The notes under the pieces are model-generated. The model searched no databases. It saw only the letters and a program-made list of their open reading frames with translations, and had not been told where the DNA came from. The translations under genes and the position numbers were made by a program. From assembly GCA_904396495.1 (NCBI GenBank), contig CAJFOJ010000032.1, positions 151,881-215,880 of the forward strand: a stretch of DNA of 64,000 nucleotides. The letters are read 5' to 3'. Positions within the stretch are counted from its first letter, which is position 1, and every line of letters begins with the position of its first letter. Origin of the DNA: an uncultured Oscillospiraceae bacterium (lineage in GTDB: Bacteria > Bacillota > Clostridia > Oscillospirales > Ruminococcaceae). Shown here one piece after another: positions 15,876 through 26,350 of this stretch.

Positions 15876-15893
15876 ATGAAAAAGGATTGGTAA
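15876..15893 (+). other. Five-codon ORF with strong ribosome site
   Basis: AAAGAGGAGAG precedes ATG and the frame MKKDW-stop. Beyond the TAA the same frame continues with a hydrophobic stretch (FLFFTVYQIL...) to a second stop ~70 bases on, so a single stop codon may have interrupted a small membrane peptide gene, or this is a mini-ORF. Confidence 0.3.
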
Positions 15894-15989
15894 TTTTTAT
15901 TTTTTACGGTTTACCAAATTCTATGTCGAATATCGGCAATCGAGAAGGAAATAATATCAATGTAATCTTTTAGAAATGGAGGCGGTAAC

Positions 15990-16148
15990 ATGAAAGACCA
16001 TCAATTTTTCGCCCTGCTTTTAGCGGTCATCGGCCTGATGTCCGGGCTCTGCATCAAAGACGCCCAGACCACTGCCGTTGCCGCCGGAGCGGAATTAGGG
16101 GAATTTCAGACAGGATTTCTCTACCTCACCGATGTCCCGCTGAACTGA
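15990..16148 (+). CDS. Small hydrophobic protein, 52 aa, unknown
   Basis: 52 residues from ATG 15990, behind an excellent GGAGGCGGTAAC ribosome site. Residues ~6-22 form one hydrophobic segment (FFALLLAVIGLMSGLC); the remainder is mildly polar (KDAQTTAVAAGAELGEFQTG). It could be a signal-anchored or secreted peptide. No family is recognised. The stop is 2 bases from the promoter of the TPP riboswitch, so it is a separate unit from thiT. Confidence 0.55.
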   Translation: MKDHQFFALLLAVIGLMSGLCIKDAQTTAVAAGAELGEFQTGFLYLTDVPLN

Positions 16149-16150
16149 CC

Positions 16151-16179
16151 TTGACAATCTTCTTGCGATGGTGTACAAT
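16151..16179 (+). promoter_or_regulatory. Promoter of the TPP riboswitch / thiT
   Basis: TTGACA (16151-16156), 17-base spacer, TACAAT (16174-16179), starting transcription at about 16186, right at the riboswitch. Confidence 0.88.
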
Positions 16180-16185
16180 ATTTGT

Positions 16186-16276
16186 CGAATCAGGGGTGCT
16201 GGCAGAAAGCCGGCTGAGAGGAACAAGCGGTTCTAACCCTTTTAACCTGTTTGGGTAATACCAGCGTAGGAAGATT
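16186..16276 (+). promoter_or_regulatory. TPP riboswitch (THI element)
   Basis: The thi-box consensus is plain: CAGGGGTGC at 16191, GGCTGAGAGG, ACCCTTTTAACCTGTTTGGG and TAATACCAGCGTAGGAA. It binds thiamine pyrophosphate. A terminator hairpin at 16318-16347 follows, so excess TPP should stop transcription before thiT. Confidence 0.97.
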
Positions 16277-16317
16277 TGTAAAAATGCCTGTATTACGGGC
16301 CATGTAATCAAATCTGC

Positions 16318-16347
16318 GGCCGCGAGGGAACCCCTTGCGGCTTTTTT
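16318..16347 (+). terminator. Riboswitch-controlled terminator upstream of thiT
   Basis: GCCGCGAGGG pairs with CCCTTGCGGC (one G-T pair) and is followed by six T residues. It sits between the TPP aptamer and thiT. Confidence 0.88.
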
Positions 16348-16394
16348 GATGGTTAAAGGAAAACCCTGAAATCTATTTTGAAAGAGGTTTCATC

Positions 16395-17066
16395 ATGCAG
16401 AATCAAAATGTCAAGGTCATTCGTCTCGTGGAGACGGGGTTGCTTCTGGCACTGGGAATCATCCTGGACACCTTCTTTAAGCTTGACGGCATCTGGGCAT
16501 ACGGCGGTTCCGTCACTTTGTTTGCTATGCTTCCCCTCGTCATTATCGCTTATAAATACGGCGTGCTTTGGGGATGCTTATCCGGTGTGGCCCACGGGCT
16601 TATCACCATGCTGATCTCCGGGTTCCGGGCTGGGGGCCTGTCTGTCATGGTGCAGGAAAACGAAGGCTGGAAAAAATTTATCTTCGTGGTGCTGTTAGAC
16701 TACATATTGGCGTTTGCCGTCGTCGGAATCGCGGGGTTGGCTCCTAAATTTATGAAGAGCACAGCAGGGGCCTTGAGCGTTGGCGCGGTGATCGGGCTTG
16801 CGGCGCGGTACGTCGTCCACATTATTTCGGGGTACGTTCTCTTTGGCACCTACGCCGAGTGGTTTTTTGGCCAGAGCAGTTGGGGGCAGGCCATCCTCGA
16901 AAAACTACACGGTAACCTTTTGATGTTTGTTTACTCGGTGATCTATAACGGGCTATACATGGTTCCCGAGATTGTCATCACTGCTATTGGCGGCCTGATT
17001 GTCGGCAATTTCCTGAAACGCCAAATCAATCACAACGCCACAAACCCTGCCAGGGTAAAAGAATAA
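16395..17066 (+). CDS. thiT: Energy-coupled thiamine transporter S component ThiT
   Basis: 223 residues with six predicted membrane segments. Family features are visible: GSVTLFAMLPLVIIAYKYGV, WGCLSGVAHGLI, DYILAFAVVGIAGL and the Trp/Tyr-rich region near residue 155 (GTYAEWFFGQ). ThiT binds thiamine with high affinity and works with a shared ECF energy module (EcfAA'T), encoded elsewhere. The start at 16395 follows AAAGAGG. The TPP riboswitch upstream independently supports the substrate. Confidence 0.95.
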   Translation: MQNQNVKVIRLVETGLLLALGIILDTFFKLDGIWAYGGSVTLFAMLPLVIIAYKYGVLWGCLSGVAHGLITMLISGFRAGGLSVMVQENEGWKKFIFVVLLDYILAFAVVGIAGLAPKFMKSTAGALSVGAVIGLAARYVVHIISGYVLFGTYAEWFFGQSSWGQAILEKLHGNLLMFVYSVIYNGLYMVPEIVITAIGGLIVGNFLKRQINHNATNPARVKE

Positions 17067-17098
17067 TTATATAATATATAATATATAATATGGAAGAA

Positions 17099-17137
17099 GG
17101 CCGCTGTCCTCATAACCTTTGAGGGACGGCGGCTTTA
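17099..17137 (+). terminator. Terminator after thiT
   Basis: GGCCGCTGTCCTC pairs with GAGGGACGGCGGC across an eight-base loop; the trailing T-run is short. An AT-repeat tract (17067-17091) lies between it and the stop. Confidence 0.7.
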
Positions 17138-17142
17138 CCCAT

Positions 17143-17194
17143 TTTTGGACAGATTTTCCATCTACTGTATGAGCACAACTAATTTTGTCCAAAA
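17143..17194. repeat. Inverted repeat upstream of the rpoB promoter
   Basis: TTTTGGACA (17143-17151) and TGTCCAAAA (17186-17194), perfect 9-bp arms 34 bases apart, placed upstream of the -35 box. Function unknown. Confidence 0.5.
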
Positions 17195-17237
17195 TATGGT
17201 TAAAAACTAAATTTTCCAATGGATTCCCAAGATTTAG

Positions 17238-17266
17238 TTGACAAAAGGCCTTGACTGTACTATAAT
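17238..17266 (+). promoter_or_regulatory. Perfect-consensus promoter of rpoB-rpoC
   Basis: TTGACA (17238-17243), 17-base spacer, TATAAT (17261-17266), both hexamers fully canonical. Transcription would start near 17273, leaving a leader of ~230 bases. Confidence 0.92.
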
Positions 17267-17270
17267 GATA

Positions 17271-17458
17271 AACTGTATCAAAATGGATATTTGCGCCTTT
17301 AAAAGGTCAAAAATGTTTAAATGATACAGTTTTACAGTGTTAATTTGTGCAAAAAATCAATTGACTTTGGCAGAAAAGTTGTATTTATTGCACAAAGGAA
17401 TGGACGGGGCGTTTTTTAAATTTGGAATTTTTATTTTTTATGCAAAAATGAAAATTCC
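17271..17458 (+). promoter_or_regulatory. Structured 5' leader of rpoB with three long inverted repeats
   Basis: Three perfect inverted repeats follow one another: AACTGTATCA/TGATACAGTT (17271-17280, 17322-17331), TTTGTGCAA/TTGCACAAA (17344-17352, 17388-17396) and GGAATTTT/AAAATTCC (17424-17431, 17451-17458). The region is AT-rich and non-coding. rplJ and rplL, normally upstream of rpoB and the site of L10 feedback, are absent, so this leader may carry separate control of RNA polymerase synthesis. No known riboswitch motif is recognised. Confidence 0.6.
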
Positions 17459-17501
17459 TGATTTGGAACCGCCTAAATAGATGAATGGAGTGATTAAGCC
17501 T

Positions 17502-20500
17502 ATGGTGAATGTCAAGCCTGTGCAGCTCGGAAAAAACACCCGCATGAGTTTTGCCCGAATCAACGAAGTGCTCGAGATGCCGAACTTGATCGAGGTTCAG
17601 ATCAATTCGTACAAGTGGTTCTTAGAACAGGGGCTCAAAGAGGTGTTTGCCGACATGTCGGCTATCACCGACTACACCGGTAACCTGGTGCTCGACTTTG
17701 TCGACTACCGCCTGGACAAGGAACCCAAGTATTCCGTCACCGAGTGCAAAGAACGGGACGTGACTTATGCAGCCCCGTTGCGGGTTCGGGTGCGTCTGCT
17801 CAACAAGGAGACCGGCGAGGTTAAAGAGCAGGAAATCTTTATGGGCGATTTCCCGCTGATGACCGAAAGCGGCACCTTTATCATCAATGGCGCCGAGCGT
17901 GTCATCGTTTCTCAGCTGGTTCGTTCCCCCGGCGTTTACTATTCCGATGCCTTTGATAAAACAGGTAAGAAACTGTTTAAGTCCACTGTCATTCCAAACC
18001 GTGGCGCATGGCTTGAATACGAAACCGACTCCAGCGATATTTTTTATGTCCGCATCGATAAAAACCGCAAAATCCCAATCACCGTTTTTATCCGTGCGTT
18101 GCTGCGTATCCGCGACGATGTGACAATCGATCAGATTCAGGACGATTATAAAGTGGCCCTCACCGACAACGAGGGAACCGATGCCGACGTGTTGGAAATC
18201 TTCGGCGACCACGATACTATTGTAACCACCTTGCAGGGGAAAGATACCACCAAAAACGGCGACGAGGCGCTGCTGGAAGTCTACCGGAAGCTCCGGCCCG
18301 GCGAGCCGCCCACCCAGGAATCCGCCGTCAAACATCTGGTGCCCCTGCTCTTTGACGAGCACCGCTATGATCTTTCCAGGGTCGGACGCTATAAATACAA
18401 CAAAAAGTTGGGGCTCGCTACCCGCATTATGGGACATACGCTGGCTCAGCCGGTGGTTAACGAGCTCACCGGTGAGATCATCGCCGAGGAAAACGAGCTT
18501 TTGACCCGTGACAAGGCCTGGGAAATCGAAAAAGCCGGCGTCGACACCGTCTACATCCGCACCGAGGAGAAGGACATCAAGGTCATCTCCAACGGCATGG
18601 TGGAAATCACCGATTTCATCGACCTGGACAAGGAAGAAGTGGGTATCAATGAGAAGGTCCGCTTTAAAATCCTCAAGGAGATCTTGGAGGAGACCGAGGA
18701 CCGGGATGAGCGGATTCAATTGGTCAAGAAAAACGCGCACCGCTTGGTTCCCAAGCACATCATCAAGGACGACATCATTGCCACTATTAACTATATGAAC
18801 TGCCTGGCCTACGGCTTGGGCACAGTGGACGACATCGACCATCTGGGCAACCGCCGCATCCGCCCGGTGGGCGAGCTGTTGCAGAACCAGTTCCGCATCG
18901 GCTTCTCCCGTATGGAGCGGGTCATCCGCGAGAGGATGACGTTACAGGCCCAGGACATGGAGGTTGTCACCCCTCAGGCCCTTATCAACATCCGTCCGGT
19001 TGTGGCGGCTATTAAAGAGTTTTTCGGGTCTTCGCCTTTGTCTCAATTCATGGATCAGAATAACCCCTTGGCAGAGCTGACACATAAACGTCGTCTGTCC
19101 GCATTGGGTCCCGGCGGTTTGTCCCGTGACCGGGCGAGCTTCGAGGTTCGTGACGTACACTATTCCCATTACGGCAGAATGTGCCCCATCGAGACTCCGG
19201 AAGGCCCCAACATTGGATTGATTTCTTATCTTGCTACTTTTGCGCGAATCAACGAATACGGCTTTATCGAAGCGCCTTACCGCAAGGTGGACAAGGAGAC
19301 CGGCATCGTCACCGACCAGGTGGAATATATGACTGCCGACGTGGAGGACGAGGTCATCGTGGTACAGGCCAACGAGCCTTTGACCGAAGACGGAAGACTC
19401 GCCCGTCAGCGGGTTAATGTCCGCTATCGGGACGAGATTTTGGAAGTGGACCGCAGCCGCGTCGACTATATGGACGTTTCGCCCAAAATGGTGGTTTCGG
19501 TCGCTACTGCGATGATTCCCTTCTTGGAAAACGACGACGCAAACCGCGCTTTGATGGGCGCCAACATGCAACGGCAAGCAGTTCCGCTCTTGAAAACGGA
19601 GGCTCCCATTGTGGGAACCGGCATGGAGTACAAAGCGGCTGTCGATTCCGGCGTCTGCGTATTAGCTAAGGAAGACGGCGTTGTGGAGAGAGTGTCCGCC
19701 GATGAGATCATTGTCAGGGACGACGAAGGCGCGCTCCACAAGTACCCCATCATCAAGTTTATGCGCTCCAACCAAGGCACTTGTGTCAACCAGCGCCCCA
19801 TCGTTGACAAGGGCGAGCGGGTTACAAAGGGCCAGGTCATCGCCGACGGCCCCGCCACCTGTGACGGCGAGATTTCTTTAGGGAAAAATGCCCTTATCGG
19901 CTTTATGACCTGGGAGGGCTATAACTACGAGGACGCTGTCCTTATCAACGAAAAGATCGTCCGGGATGATGTATACACTTCCATTCACATCGAGGAATAC
20001 GAGACTGAGGCTCGCGACACCAAATTGGGACCGGAGGAGATCACCCGGGATATTCCCAACGTGGGCGAGGACGCTCTCAAGGATTTGGACGAGCGGGGTA
20101 TCATCCGTATCGGCGCGGAAGTCCGCTCCGGCGACATCTTGGTGGGTAAGGTCACACCCAAAGGAGAAACCGAGCTCACTGCGGAAGAGCGTCTGCTGCG
20201 CGCCATCTTTGGCGAAAAGGCCAGGGAGGTTCGCGACACATCCCTGCGGGTTCCCCACGGCGAATATGGCATCATTGTTGACGTGAAGGTGTTTACCCGC
20301 GAAAACTGCGACGAATTAAACGCCGGTGTCAACATGGTCGTCCGCTGCTACGTGGCGCAGAAGCGCAAAATCAGCGTCGGCGACAAGATGGCGGGCCGCC
20401 ACGGAAATAAGGGTGTTGTATCGAGAATTTTGCCCCAGGAAGACATGCCCTTCCTCCCCGATGGAACGCCTTTGGACATCGTGTTAAACCCCTTGGGCGT

Positions 20501-21296
20501 ACCTTCCCGTATGAACATCGGGCAGGTGTTGGAAGTCCATTTGGGTTACGCTGCCAAAGCCTTGGGATGGAAAATTATGACACCCGTTTTCGATGGCGCA
20601 CACGAGGAAGATATTCGCGCCTGCTTTAGAGAGGCAGGACTTCCCGAGGACGGCAAGACCATCCTCTACGACGGACGCACCGGAGAGCAATTTGACAACC
20701 GGGTCACCGTCGGCATCATGTATTATCTGAAGCTTCACCACTTGGTTGACGATAAAATTCACGCTCGCTCCACCGGCCCGTACTCTCTCGTCACTCAACA
20801 GCCTCTGGGCGGTAAAGCCCAGTTCGGCGGCCAGAGATTCGGTGAGATGGAAGTCTGGGCCTTGGAGGCGTACGGCGCTGCTTACACCCTTCAGGAAATC
20901 CTTACCGTCAAGTCCGACGACGTGGTGGGCCGTGTCAAGACTTATGAAGCCATCGTCAAGGGACACAACGTGCCCCAGTCCGGAATCCCTGAATCCTTCA
21001 AGGTCCTTATCAAGGAACTCCAGTCTTTGGGGCTCGACGTCAAGGTACTCGACAAGGATCAGAACGAAATCGACCTCAAGCAGACCTTTGAAGACGACGA
21101 AGACATTACCTTCCACAGCGCTGAAGTGGATGACCGCCATTTTGACGACGAGTTTAACTATGTGGAAGACGGTGACATGGAAGGCTATACCACCGCTGAT
21201 GCAGAGGACGTGTTAAGCGACTCTGACGACGAGGATGAAGTAGAGGAAGAGGAGTATGTCTTCGATTTAGACGATGACATGGACGAAGATTTTTAA
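17502..21296 (+). CDS. rpoB: DNA-directed RNA polymerase subunit beta
   Basis: 1264 residues from ATG 17502, which has GGAGTGAT nine bases upstream and gives the usual MVNVK-type start; ATG 17481 has no ribosome site. The full beta subunit is present. The rifampicin pocket reads [20 protein letters not shown] with Asp, His and Ser at the main resistance positions, so it looks rifampicin-sensitive. [15 protein letters not shown] and [14 protein letters not shown] mark the conserved C-terminal half. The C-terminus has an acidic tail (DDDMDEDF). It forms the catalytic cleft with beta'. rpoC follows after 18 bases. Upstream lies thiT rather than rplL, an uncommon arrangement for Firmicutes. Confidence 0.98.
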   Translation: MVNVKPVQLGKNTRMSFARINEVLEMPNLIEVQINSYKWFLEQGLKEVFADMSAITDYTGNLVLDFVDYRLDKEPKYSVTECKERDVTYAAPLRVRVRLLNKETGEVKEQEIFMGDFPLMTESGTFIINGAERVIVSQLVRSPGVYYSDAFDKTGKKLFKSTVIPNRGAWLEYETDSSDIFYVRIDKNRKIPITVFIRALLRIRDDVTIDQIQDDYKVALTDNEGTDADVLEIFGDHDTIVTTLQGKDTTKNGDEALLEVYRKLRPGEPPTQESAVKHLVPLLFDEHRYDLSRVGRYKYNKKLGLATRIMGHTLAQPVVNELTGEIIAEENELLTRDKAWEIEKAGVDTVYIRTEEKDIKVISNGMVEITDFIDLDKEEVGINEKVRFKILKEILEETEDRDERIQLVKKNAHRLVPKHIIKDDIIATINYMNCLAYGLGTVDDIDHLGNRRIRPVGELLQNQFRIGFSRMERVIRERMTLQAQDMEVVTPQALINIRPVVAAIKEFFGSSPLSQFMDQNNPLAELTHKRRLSALGPGGLSRDRASFEVRDVHYSHYGRMCPIETPEGPNIGLISYLATFARINEYGFIEAPYRKVDKETGIVTDQVEYMTADVEDEVIVVQANEPLTEDGRLARQRVNVRYRDEILEVDRSRVDYMDVSPKMVVSVATAMIPFLENDDANRALMGANMQRQAVPLLKTEAPIVGTGMEYKAAVDSGVCVLAKEDGVVERVSADEIIVRDDEGALHKYPIIKFMRSNQGTCVNQRPIVDKGERVTKGQVIADGPATCDGEISLGKNALIGFMTWEGYNYEDAVLINEKIVRDDVYTSIHIEEYETEARDTKLGPEEITRDIPNVGEDALKDLDERGIIRIGAEVRSGDILVGKVTPKGETELTAEERLLRAIFGEKAREVRDTSLRVPHGEYGIIVDVKVFTRENCDELNAGVNMVVRCYVAQKRKISVGDKMAGRHGNKGVVSRILPQEDMPFLPDGTPLDIVLNPLGVPSRMNIGQVLEVHLGYAAKALGWKIMTPVFDGAHEEDIRACFREAGLPEDGKTILYDGRTGEQFDNRVTVGIMYYLKLHHLVDDKIHARSTGPYSLVTQQPLGGKAQFGGQRFGEMEVWALEAYGAAYTLQEILTVKSDDVVGRVKTYEAIVKGHNVPQSGIPESFKVLIKELQSLGLDVKVLDKDQNEIDLKQTFEDDEDITFHSAEVDDRHFDDEFNYVEDGDMEGYTTADAEDVLSDSDDEDEVEEEEYVFDLDDDMDEDF

Positions 21297-21314
21297 TGGA
21301 AGAAGGGGTCGTAA

Positions 21315-24300
21315 TTGGAATTTAACGTTTTTGAGTCGATAAAAATTGGTTTGGCTTCTCCCGAACAGATCCTCGAGTGGTCCCACGGCGAAGTCAAAAA
21401 ACCGGAAACCATCAACTACCGCACCCTTAAACCGGAACGCGACGGCCTTTTCTGTGAGCGCATTTTCGGGCCGACTAAGGACTGGGAATGCCATTGTGGA
21501 AAATACAAGCGTCTGCGCTACAAAGGCAAAATCTGTGACAAGTGCGGCGTTGAAGTCACCCGTTCCAAAGTCAGAAGGGAGCGGATGGGCCATATCCAGC
21601 TGGCGGCGCCTGTGTCTCACATTTGGTACTTTAAGGGAATCCCCTCCCGGATGGGGCTCATTTTGGACATCTCCCCCAGAAGATTGGAAGAGGTCCTCTA
21701 TTTTGCCAAATACATCGTCATCGATCCCGGCAGCACCATTCTCGAAAAGGGCCAACTCCTTTCCGAAAAGGAATACTCTGACATGCGGGAGAAATACGAG
21801 GACGACTTTAGAGCCGGAATGGGAGCAGAAGCGGTCAAAGAGCTTTTGCAGGATTTGGATTTGGAAGAGTTGTCTGCCGATCTCAAACAGCAACTCAACG
21901 ACGCCACTGGCCAGAAGAAAATCAGAATCTTGAAACGGCTGGAATGTGTGGAAGCGTTCCGCCTTTCCGGCAACAAACCCGAGTGGATGATCCTGGACGT
22001 CATCCCGGTGATTCCGCCGGATATCCGCCCTATGGTGCAGCTCGACGGCGGGCGCTTTGCCTCCTCTGACCTAAACGATCTATACCGCCGGGTCATCAAC
22101 CGCAACAACCGCCTCCAGCGTCTGTTGGAGCTGAAGGCGCCCGACATCATTGTCCGCAATGAGAAGCGGATGCTTCAGGAAGCAGTTGACGCGTTGATCG
22201 ACAACGGCCGCCGCGGCCGCCCTGTCACCGGGCCCAACAACCGTCCTCTCAAATCCCTTTCCGACATGCTCAAGGGTAAGCAGGGCCGGTTTAGGCAGAA
22301 CCTTCTGGGAAAACGCGTCGATTACTCCGGACGTTCGGTTATCGTCGTCGGCCCAGAGCTGAAGATGTATCAGTGTGGCCTGCCCAAAGAAATGGCCTTG
22401 GAGCTGTTTAAGCCCTTTGTCATGAAGCGTCTGGTGGAAACCGGCGCTGCCAACAACATCAAAAGCGCCAGAAAAATGGTGGATAGAGCTCGCCCAGAGG
22501 TCTGGGATGCTTTGGAAATCGTCATCAAGGATCATCCGGTGCTCTTAAACCGCGCACCTACCCTTCACAGGCTGGGCATCCAGGCATTTGAGCCAGTGCT
22601 GGTCGAGGGCCGTGCCTTGAAACTCCATCCGCTGGTTTGTACCGCCTATAACGCTGACTTCGACGGCGACCAGATGGCGGTCCATGTACCTCTGTCGGCG
22701 GAGGCCCAGGCAGAAGCACGGTTTTTGATGCTGGCGGCCAATAACCTGTTAAAACCTTCCGATGGGCGGCCTGTGACGGTTCCCACCCAGGATATGGTCC
22801 TTGGCTCTTACTACCTCACCTTGGTCAAGGATGGCGATATGGGCGAGGGTAAGGTGTTCCGCGATGTGAATGAGGCACTGATGGCCTATCAGGATGGCGT
22901 TGTCACCCTTCATGCGAAAATCAAGGTCCGCATGACCAAGGGCAGCATCACTGGGCTCATCGATACCACAGTCGGACGGCTGATTTTTAACGATCCCATC
23001 CCGCAGAATTTGGGCTTTGTGGATAGAAGCAAGCCGGAAAACCAGCTGAAATTGGAGATCGATTTCCTAGTGGGCAAAAAGCAGCTGGGTAAGATTATCG
23101 ACCGCTGCATCCGCATCCACGGAACCGCCAAAACTTCTGAGGTGCTGGACCGCATCAAAGCCCAAGGATTTAAATATTCCACCAAGGGTGCTATCACCGT
23201 AGCGGTTTGCGACGCGGTGATTCCTCCGCAGAAGAAGGAACTGCTGGAACAGGCGGATGAAGCTGTCCTCAAGATCACCCGCCAGTATGAGCGCGGTCTG
23301 ATCACCGAAGAGGAAAAGAAAAACCATGTCATTAAGATCTGGAACGAAACCACCAACAAGGTTTCCGACGCGTTGACTGAAAACCTGGACGAATTCAACC
23401 CCATCTACATGATGGCTGACTCCGGCGCCCGCGGTAGTATCAACCAGATCAGACAGCTGGCCGGTATGCGCGGATTGATTGCAAATACCGCCGGTACTAC
23501 CATTGAAATTCCCATTAAGTCCAACTACCGTGAAGGACTGAATATTCTGGAATACTTTATCTCGTCCCGCGGCGCCCGTAAAGGCTTGGCTGACACCGCA
23601 CTCCGGACGGCAGACTCCGGTTACCTGACTAGGCGTCTGGTTGACGTTTCTCAGGACGTCATCATCCGGCAGCAGGACTGCGGCTGCCACGAGGGTATCT
23701 GGGTTCACGATATCCGAGAGGGTAACGAGATGATCGAGCCGTTGACCGAGCGCCTCCAGGGCCGTTATCTGGTTCACGATTTCGTCGATCCCAACACTGG
23801 GGAAGTCTTAGTCTCCAAAGACAAGATCATGGATGAACACGATGCTCAGAAGATCGTCGACACTGGTGTTACCAGCGTGGAAATCCGTTCCATCCTGTCC
23901 TGCCGTTCGCCCCAGGGAATCTGTGCGAAATGCTATGGCTCCAACCTTGCCAACGGTAAGCCTATTGCGGTCGGTGAGGCAGTGGGCGTCATCGCAGCCC
24001 AGTCCATCGGCGAGCCTGGTACTCAGCTCACCATGCGTACCTTCCACACCGGCGGTATCGCAAATGCCGAGGATATTACGCAGGGTCTTCCCAGAATTGT
24101 TGAACTGTTTGAAGGAAGAAAACCCAAAAACAGCGCCATCATCACTGAAATTGGCGGCACCGTCCGCTTTGACGAGGAAAAACGCCAGAGGGTTATTGAA
24201 ATCACAAACACTGAGGAATCCAAACGGTATACTATCCCTTATGGATTTAAGATCAAGGTGCAGGAAGGGCAGGAAGTCCAATCCGGTGATTCTCTGACCG

Positions 24301-24860
24301 AGGGAAGCATCAACCCACACGACATCTTGGCTGTCAAAGGCGAGCAGGAGGTGCAGAATTACCTGATCGCGGAAGTACAGAAGACCTACCGCCTCCAGGG
24401 CGTTGACATCAATGACAAGCACATCGAAGTCATCGTTCGCCAGATGATGAAAAAGGTCCGGATTATCAGTCCCGGCAGTACTGAGTTGCTCTCCGGTTCC
24501 GTTATGGAGCGGGGTGACGTTTACCGGGAAAACCGCCGGATTCAGGAGAGACTGGATGCTGGAGAAGCGGGGTTGTCCCTCATCACCTTCGAGCCGGTTC
24601 TTCTGGGTATTACCAAGGCATCTCTGGCCACCGAGAGCTTTTTGTCAGCTGCTTCCTTCCAGGAGACCACCAAGGTTCTCACCGAAGCCGCCATTAAGGG
24701 TAAGGTAGACCATCTGATGGGACTGAAAGAAAACGTCATCATCGGAAAGCTGGTGCCGGCTGGAACCGGTATGCCATGCTATAACGACGTACAGGTAGTC
24801 CCCACAAAGCCCGAGGTTTCCGAAACCGTGGAAGTGGTGGAAACGATTCCCGCCGTTTAG
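21315..24860 (+). CDS. rpoC: DNA-directed RNA polymerase subunit beta'
   Basis: 1181 residues from a TTG start at 21315, behind AAGAAGGGG. The N-terminal zinc ribbon ([20 protein letters not shown]) is at ~60, the active-site magnesium loop [16 protein letters not shown] at ~445, and the second zinc site ([13 protein letters not shown]) near ~860, followed by the bridge/trigger region with [16 protein letters not shown]. The enzyme is complete and of typical Firmicutes length. Co-transcribed with rpoB and followed by a strong terminator, so the str operon starts from its own promoter. Confidence 0.98.
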   Translation: MEFNVFESIKIGLASPEQILEWSHGEVKKPETINYRTLKPERDGLFCERIFGPTKDWECHCGKYKRLRYKGKICDKCGVEVTRSKVRRERMGHIQLAAPVSHIWYFKGIPSRMGLILDISPRRLEEVLYFAKYIVIDPGSTILEKGQLLSEKEYSDMREKYEDDFRAGMGAEAVKELLQDLDLEELSADLKQQLNDATGQKKIRILKRLECVEAFRLSGNKPEWMILDVIPVIPPDIRPMVQLDGGRFASSDLNDLYRRVINRNNRLQRLLELKAPDIIVRNEKRMLQEAVDALIDNGRRGRPVTGPNNRPLKSLSDMLKGKQGRFRQNLLGKRVDYSGRSVIVVGPELKMYQCGLPKEMALELFKPFVMKRLVETGAANNIKSARKMVDRARPEVWDALEIVIKDHPVLLNRAPTLHRLGIQAFEPVLVEGRALKLHPLVCTAYNADFDGDQMAVHVPLSAEAQAEARFLMLAANNLLKPSDGRPVTVPTQDMVLGSYYLTLVKDGDMGEGKVFRDVNEALMAYQDGVVTLHAKIKVRMTKGSITGLIDTTVGRLIFNDPIPQNLGFVDRSKPENQLKLEIDFLVGKKQLGKIIDRCIRIHGTAKTSEVLDRIKAQGFKYSTKGAITVAVCDAVIPPQKKELLEQADEAVLKITRQYERGLITEEEKKNHVIKIWNETTNKVSDALTENLDEFNPIYMMADSGARGSINQIRQLAGMRGLIANTAGTTIEIPIKSNYREGLNILEYFISSRGARKGLADTALRTADSGYLTRRLVDVSQDVIIRQQDCGCHEGIWVHDIREGNEMIEPLTERLQGRYLVHDFVDPNTGEVLVSKDKIMDEHDAQKIVDTGVTSVEIRSILSCRSPQGICAKCYGSNLANGKPIAVGEAVGVIAAQSIGEPGTQLTMRTFHTGGIANAEDITQGLPRIVELFEGRKPKNSAIITEIGGTVRFDEEKRQRVIEITNTEESKRYTIPYGFKIKVQEGQEVQSGDSLTEGSINPHDILAVKGEQEVQNYLIAEVQKTYRLQGVDINDKHIEVIVRQMMKKVRIISPGSTELLSGSVMERGDVYRENRRIQERLDAGEAGLSLITFEPVLLGITKASLATESFLSAASFQETTKVLTEAAIKGKVDHLMGLKENVIIGKLVPAGTGMPCYNDVQVVPTKPEVSETVEVVETIPAV

Positions 24861-24871
24861 CGAGAAGCGAT

Positions 24872-24906
24872 AGAAAATCGAAAGCCTTTTGGGCTTTCGA
24901 TTTTCT
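24872..24906 (+). terminator. Terminator after rpoC
   Basis: Perfect 15-bp stem (24872-24886 with 24892-24906) around a five-base loop, ending in TTTTCTT. The stem is AT-rich at its base, giving T-runs on both strands. Confidence 0.88.
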
Positions 24907-25020
24907 TGGAATTTACGGGAATTTTTGAAGGATTATTTGAAAAAATAACCATGTTGTATTTCTTTTTAATTGAGTATTGTGAGCGCTTTTCACAAGAAAA
25001 ACCTGTTTTGGAAAAAGTTG

Positions 25021-25049
25021 TTGACAATAAAATTTCTTAATGGTAAAAT
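25021..25049 (+). promoter_or_regulatory. Promoter of the str operon
   Basis: TTGACA (25021-25026), 17-base spacer, TAAAAT (25044-25049), upstream of rpsL. Confidence 0.82.
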
Positions 25050-25116
25050 AAACAAGTATGCTGATAATAGGGCCAGGCTCTGTTAGTGCATAGATATTGA
25101 AGTAAGGAGGTGCCAT

Positions 25117-25542
25117 ATGCCAACCTTTAACCAGCTTGTCAGAAAAGGAAGAGAGACGCAGGTCAACAAGTCTACCGCTCCTGCTTTGAATCGCGGTTTC
25201 AACTCGATGAAAAAGCAGGCCACGGATCAAAGTTCCCCTCAGAAGAGAGGCGTTTGTACTGCGGTTAGAACTATGACCCCGAAGAAGCCTAACTCCGCTC
25301 TGCGTAAAGTCGCTAGGGTCAAACTCACAAACGGAATGGAAGTATCAGCTTATATTCCCGGAGAAGGACACAACTTACAGGAACACTCTGTTGTTCTGAT
25401 TCGCGGCGGACGTGTTAAAGACCTCCCCGGTGTTCGTTACCACATTATTCGCGGTACTTTGGATACCCAGGGCGTCAACAACAGAATGCAAGCCCGTTCT
25501 AAATACGGTGCGAAGCGTCCGAAAGCTGGTGCGAAAAAGTAA
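25117..25542 (+). CDS. rpsL: 30S ribosomal protein S12
   Basis: 141 residues, the Firmicutes length. It starts with [13 protein letters not shown] behind AAGGAGGTG. The decoding-site loops [11 protein letters not shown] and [13 protein letters not shown] both keep the lysines whose mutation gives streptomycin resistance. First gene of the str operon (rpsL-rpsG-fusA-tuf), with its own promoter. S12 monitors codon-anticodon pairing in the 30S decoding centre. Confidence 0.98.
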   Translation: MPTFNQLVRKGRETQVNKSTAPALNRGFNSMKKQATDQSSPQKRGVCTAVRTMTPKKPNSALRKVARVKLTNGMEVSAYIPGEGHNLQEHSVVLIRGGRVKDLPGVRYHIIRGTLDTQGVNNRMQARSKYGAKRPKAGAKK

Positions 25543-25672
25543 TCATTCCATTATTTCGTAAAGGCTGACAATTGGTCCCAACAGATAAATGTTGCGGCCT
25601 TTTACTGGTCTGAACGGGGGAAATTTTACTTTCGAGTACCGATGATATCATTCTGTGAAGGAGGGAAGTAAA

Positions 25673-26143
25673 GTGCCAAGAAGAGGTCGTATTGCAAAGC
25701 GTGATGTTTTGCCTGATCCTATGTACAATTCCAAATTGGTGACACGGCTGATCAACAATATTATGTTGGATGGCAAAAAAGGTGTCGCTCAGAAAATTGT
25801 TTACGGTGCTTTTGAAATCGTAAACGAAAAGACCGGCAAAGATGCTCTGGAGGCGTTTAATGAAGCGCTGGAGAACATTATGCCTGTTTTGGAGGTCAAG
25901 TCCCGCCGCGTCGGCGGTGCCACCTATCAGGTCCCCATGGAGGTTCGTCCGGAAAGAAGACAGACCCTGGGCTTGAGATGGTTGACCACCTATTCCAGAA
26001 ACCGCTCTGAGAAGACCATGAAGGAACGTCTCGCAGGCGAAATTATGGATGCGCTGAACAACACCGGCGGAGCTTGTAAAAAACGTGAGGATACTCACAA
26101 GATGGCAGAGGCCAACAAAGCTTTCGCACATTTCAGGTGGTAA
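25673..26143 (+). CDS. rpsG: 30S ribosomal protein S7
   Basis: 156 residues from a GTG start (25673) behind GGAGGGAAG; the frame continues upstream to an ATG at 25655 but the family begins [15 protein letters not shown], which fixes GTG. The S7 core ([35 protein letters not shown]) and the end FAHFRW are intact. It nucleates folding of the 16S rRNA 3' domain and in other bacteria represses the str operon. Second gene of the operon, ~130 bases after rpsL and ~200 before fusA. Confidence 0.97.
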   Translation: MPRRGRIAKRDVLPDPMYNSKLVTRLINNIMLDGKKGVAQKIVYGAFEIVNEKTGKDALEAFNEALENIMPVLEVKSRRVGGATYQVPMEVRPERRQTLGLRWLTTYSRNRSEKTMKERLAGEIMDALNNTGGACKKREDTHKMAEANKAFAHFRW

Positions 26144-26350
26144 ATTGCCTTTGGTCGATTTACTTGGAAAACGGAAAAATGGGTGTAGAAGCCGTAAAGG
26201 ACTTTGCGCTTTGGATTTGTCTGTTTTCCGGTTGATTTGCGATATCCCGATATTTTTTGGACATACTTACCATGAGTATGTTTTATTCTAACCTTTTTCC
26301 CTTCCGGCCTTCCGGGAGAGGAGAGGACTCTAGTAAATTAGGAGGAAATT

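Noticed and set aside
17502..21296. Possible rifampicin-resistance variant of rpoB
   Set aside because: The main resistance positions (Asp, His and Ser of the pocket) carry the sensitive residues.
25117..25542. Streptomycin-resistance substitution in rpsL
   Set aside because: Both key lysines (in TPKKPNS and GGRVKDLPG) are wild type.
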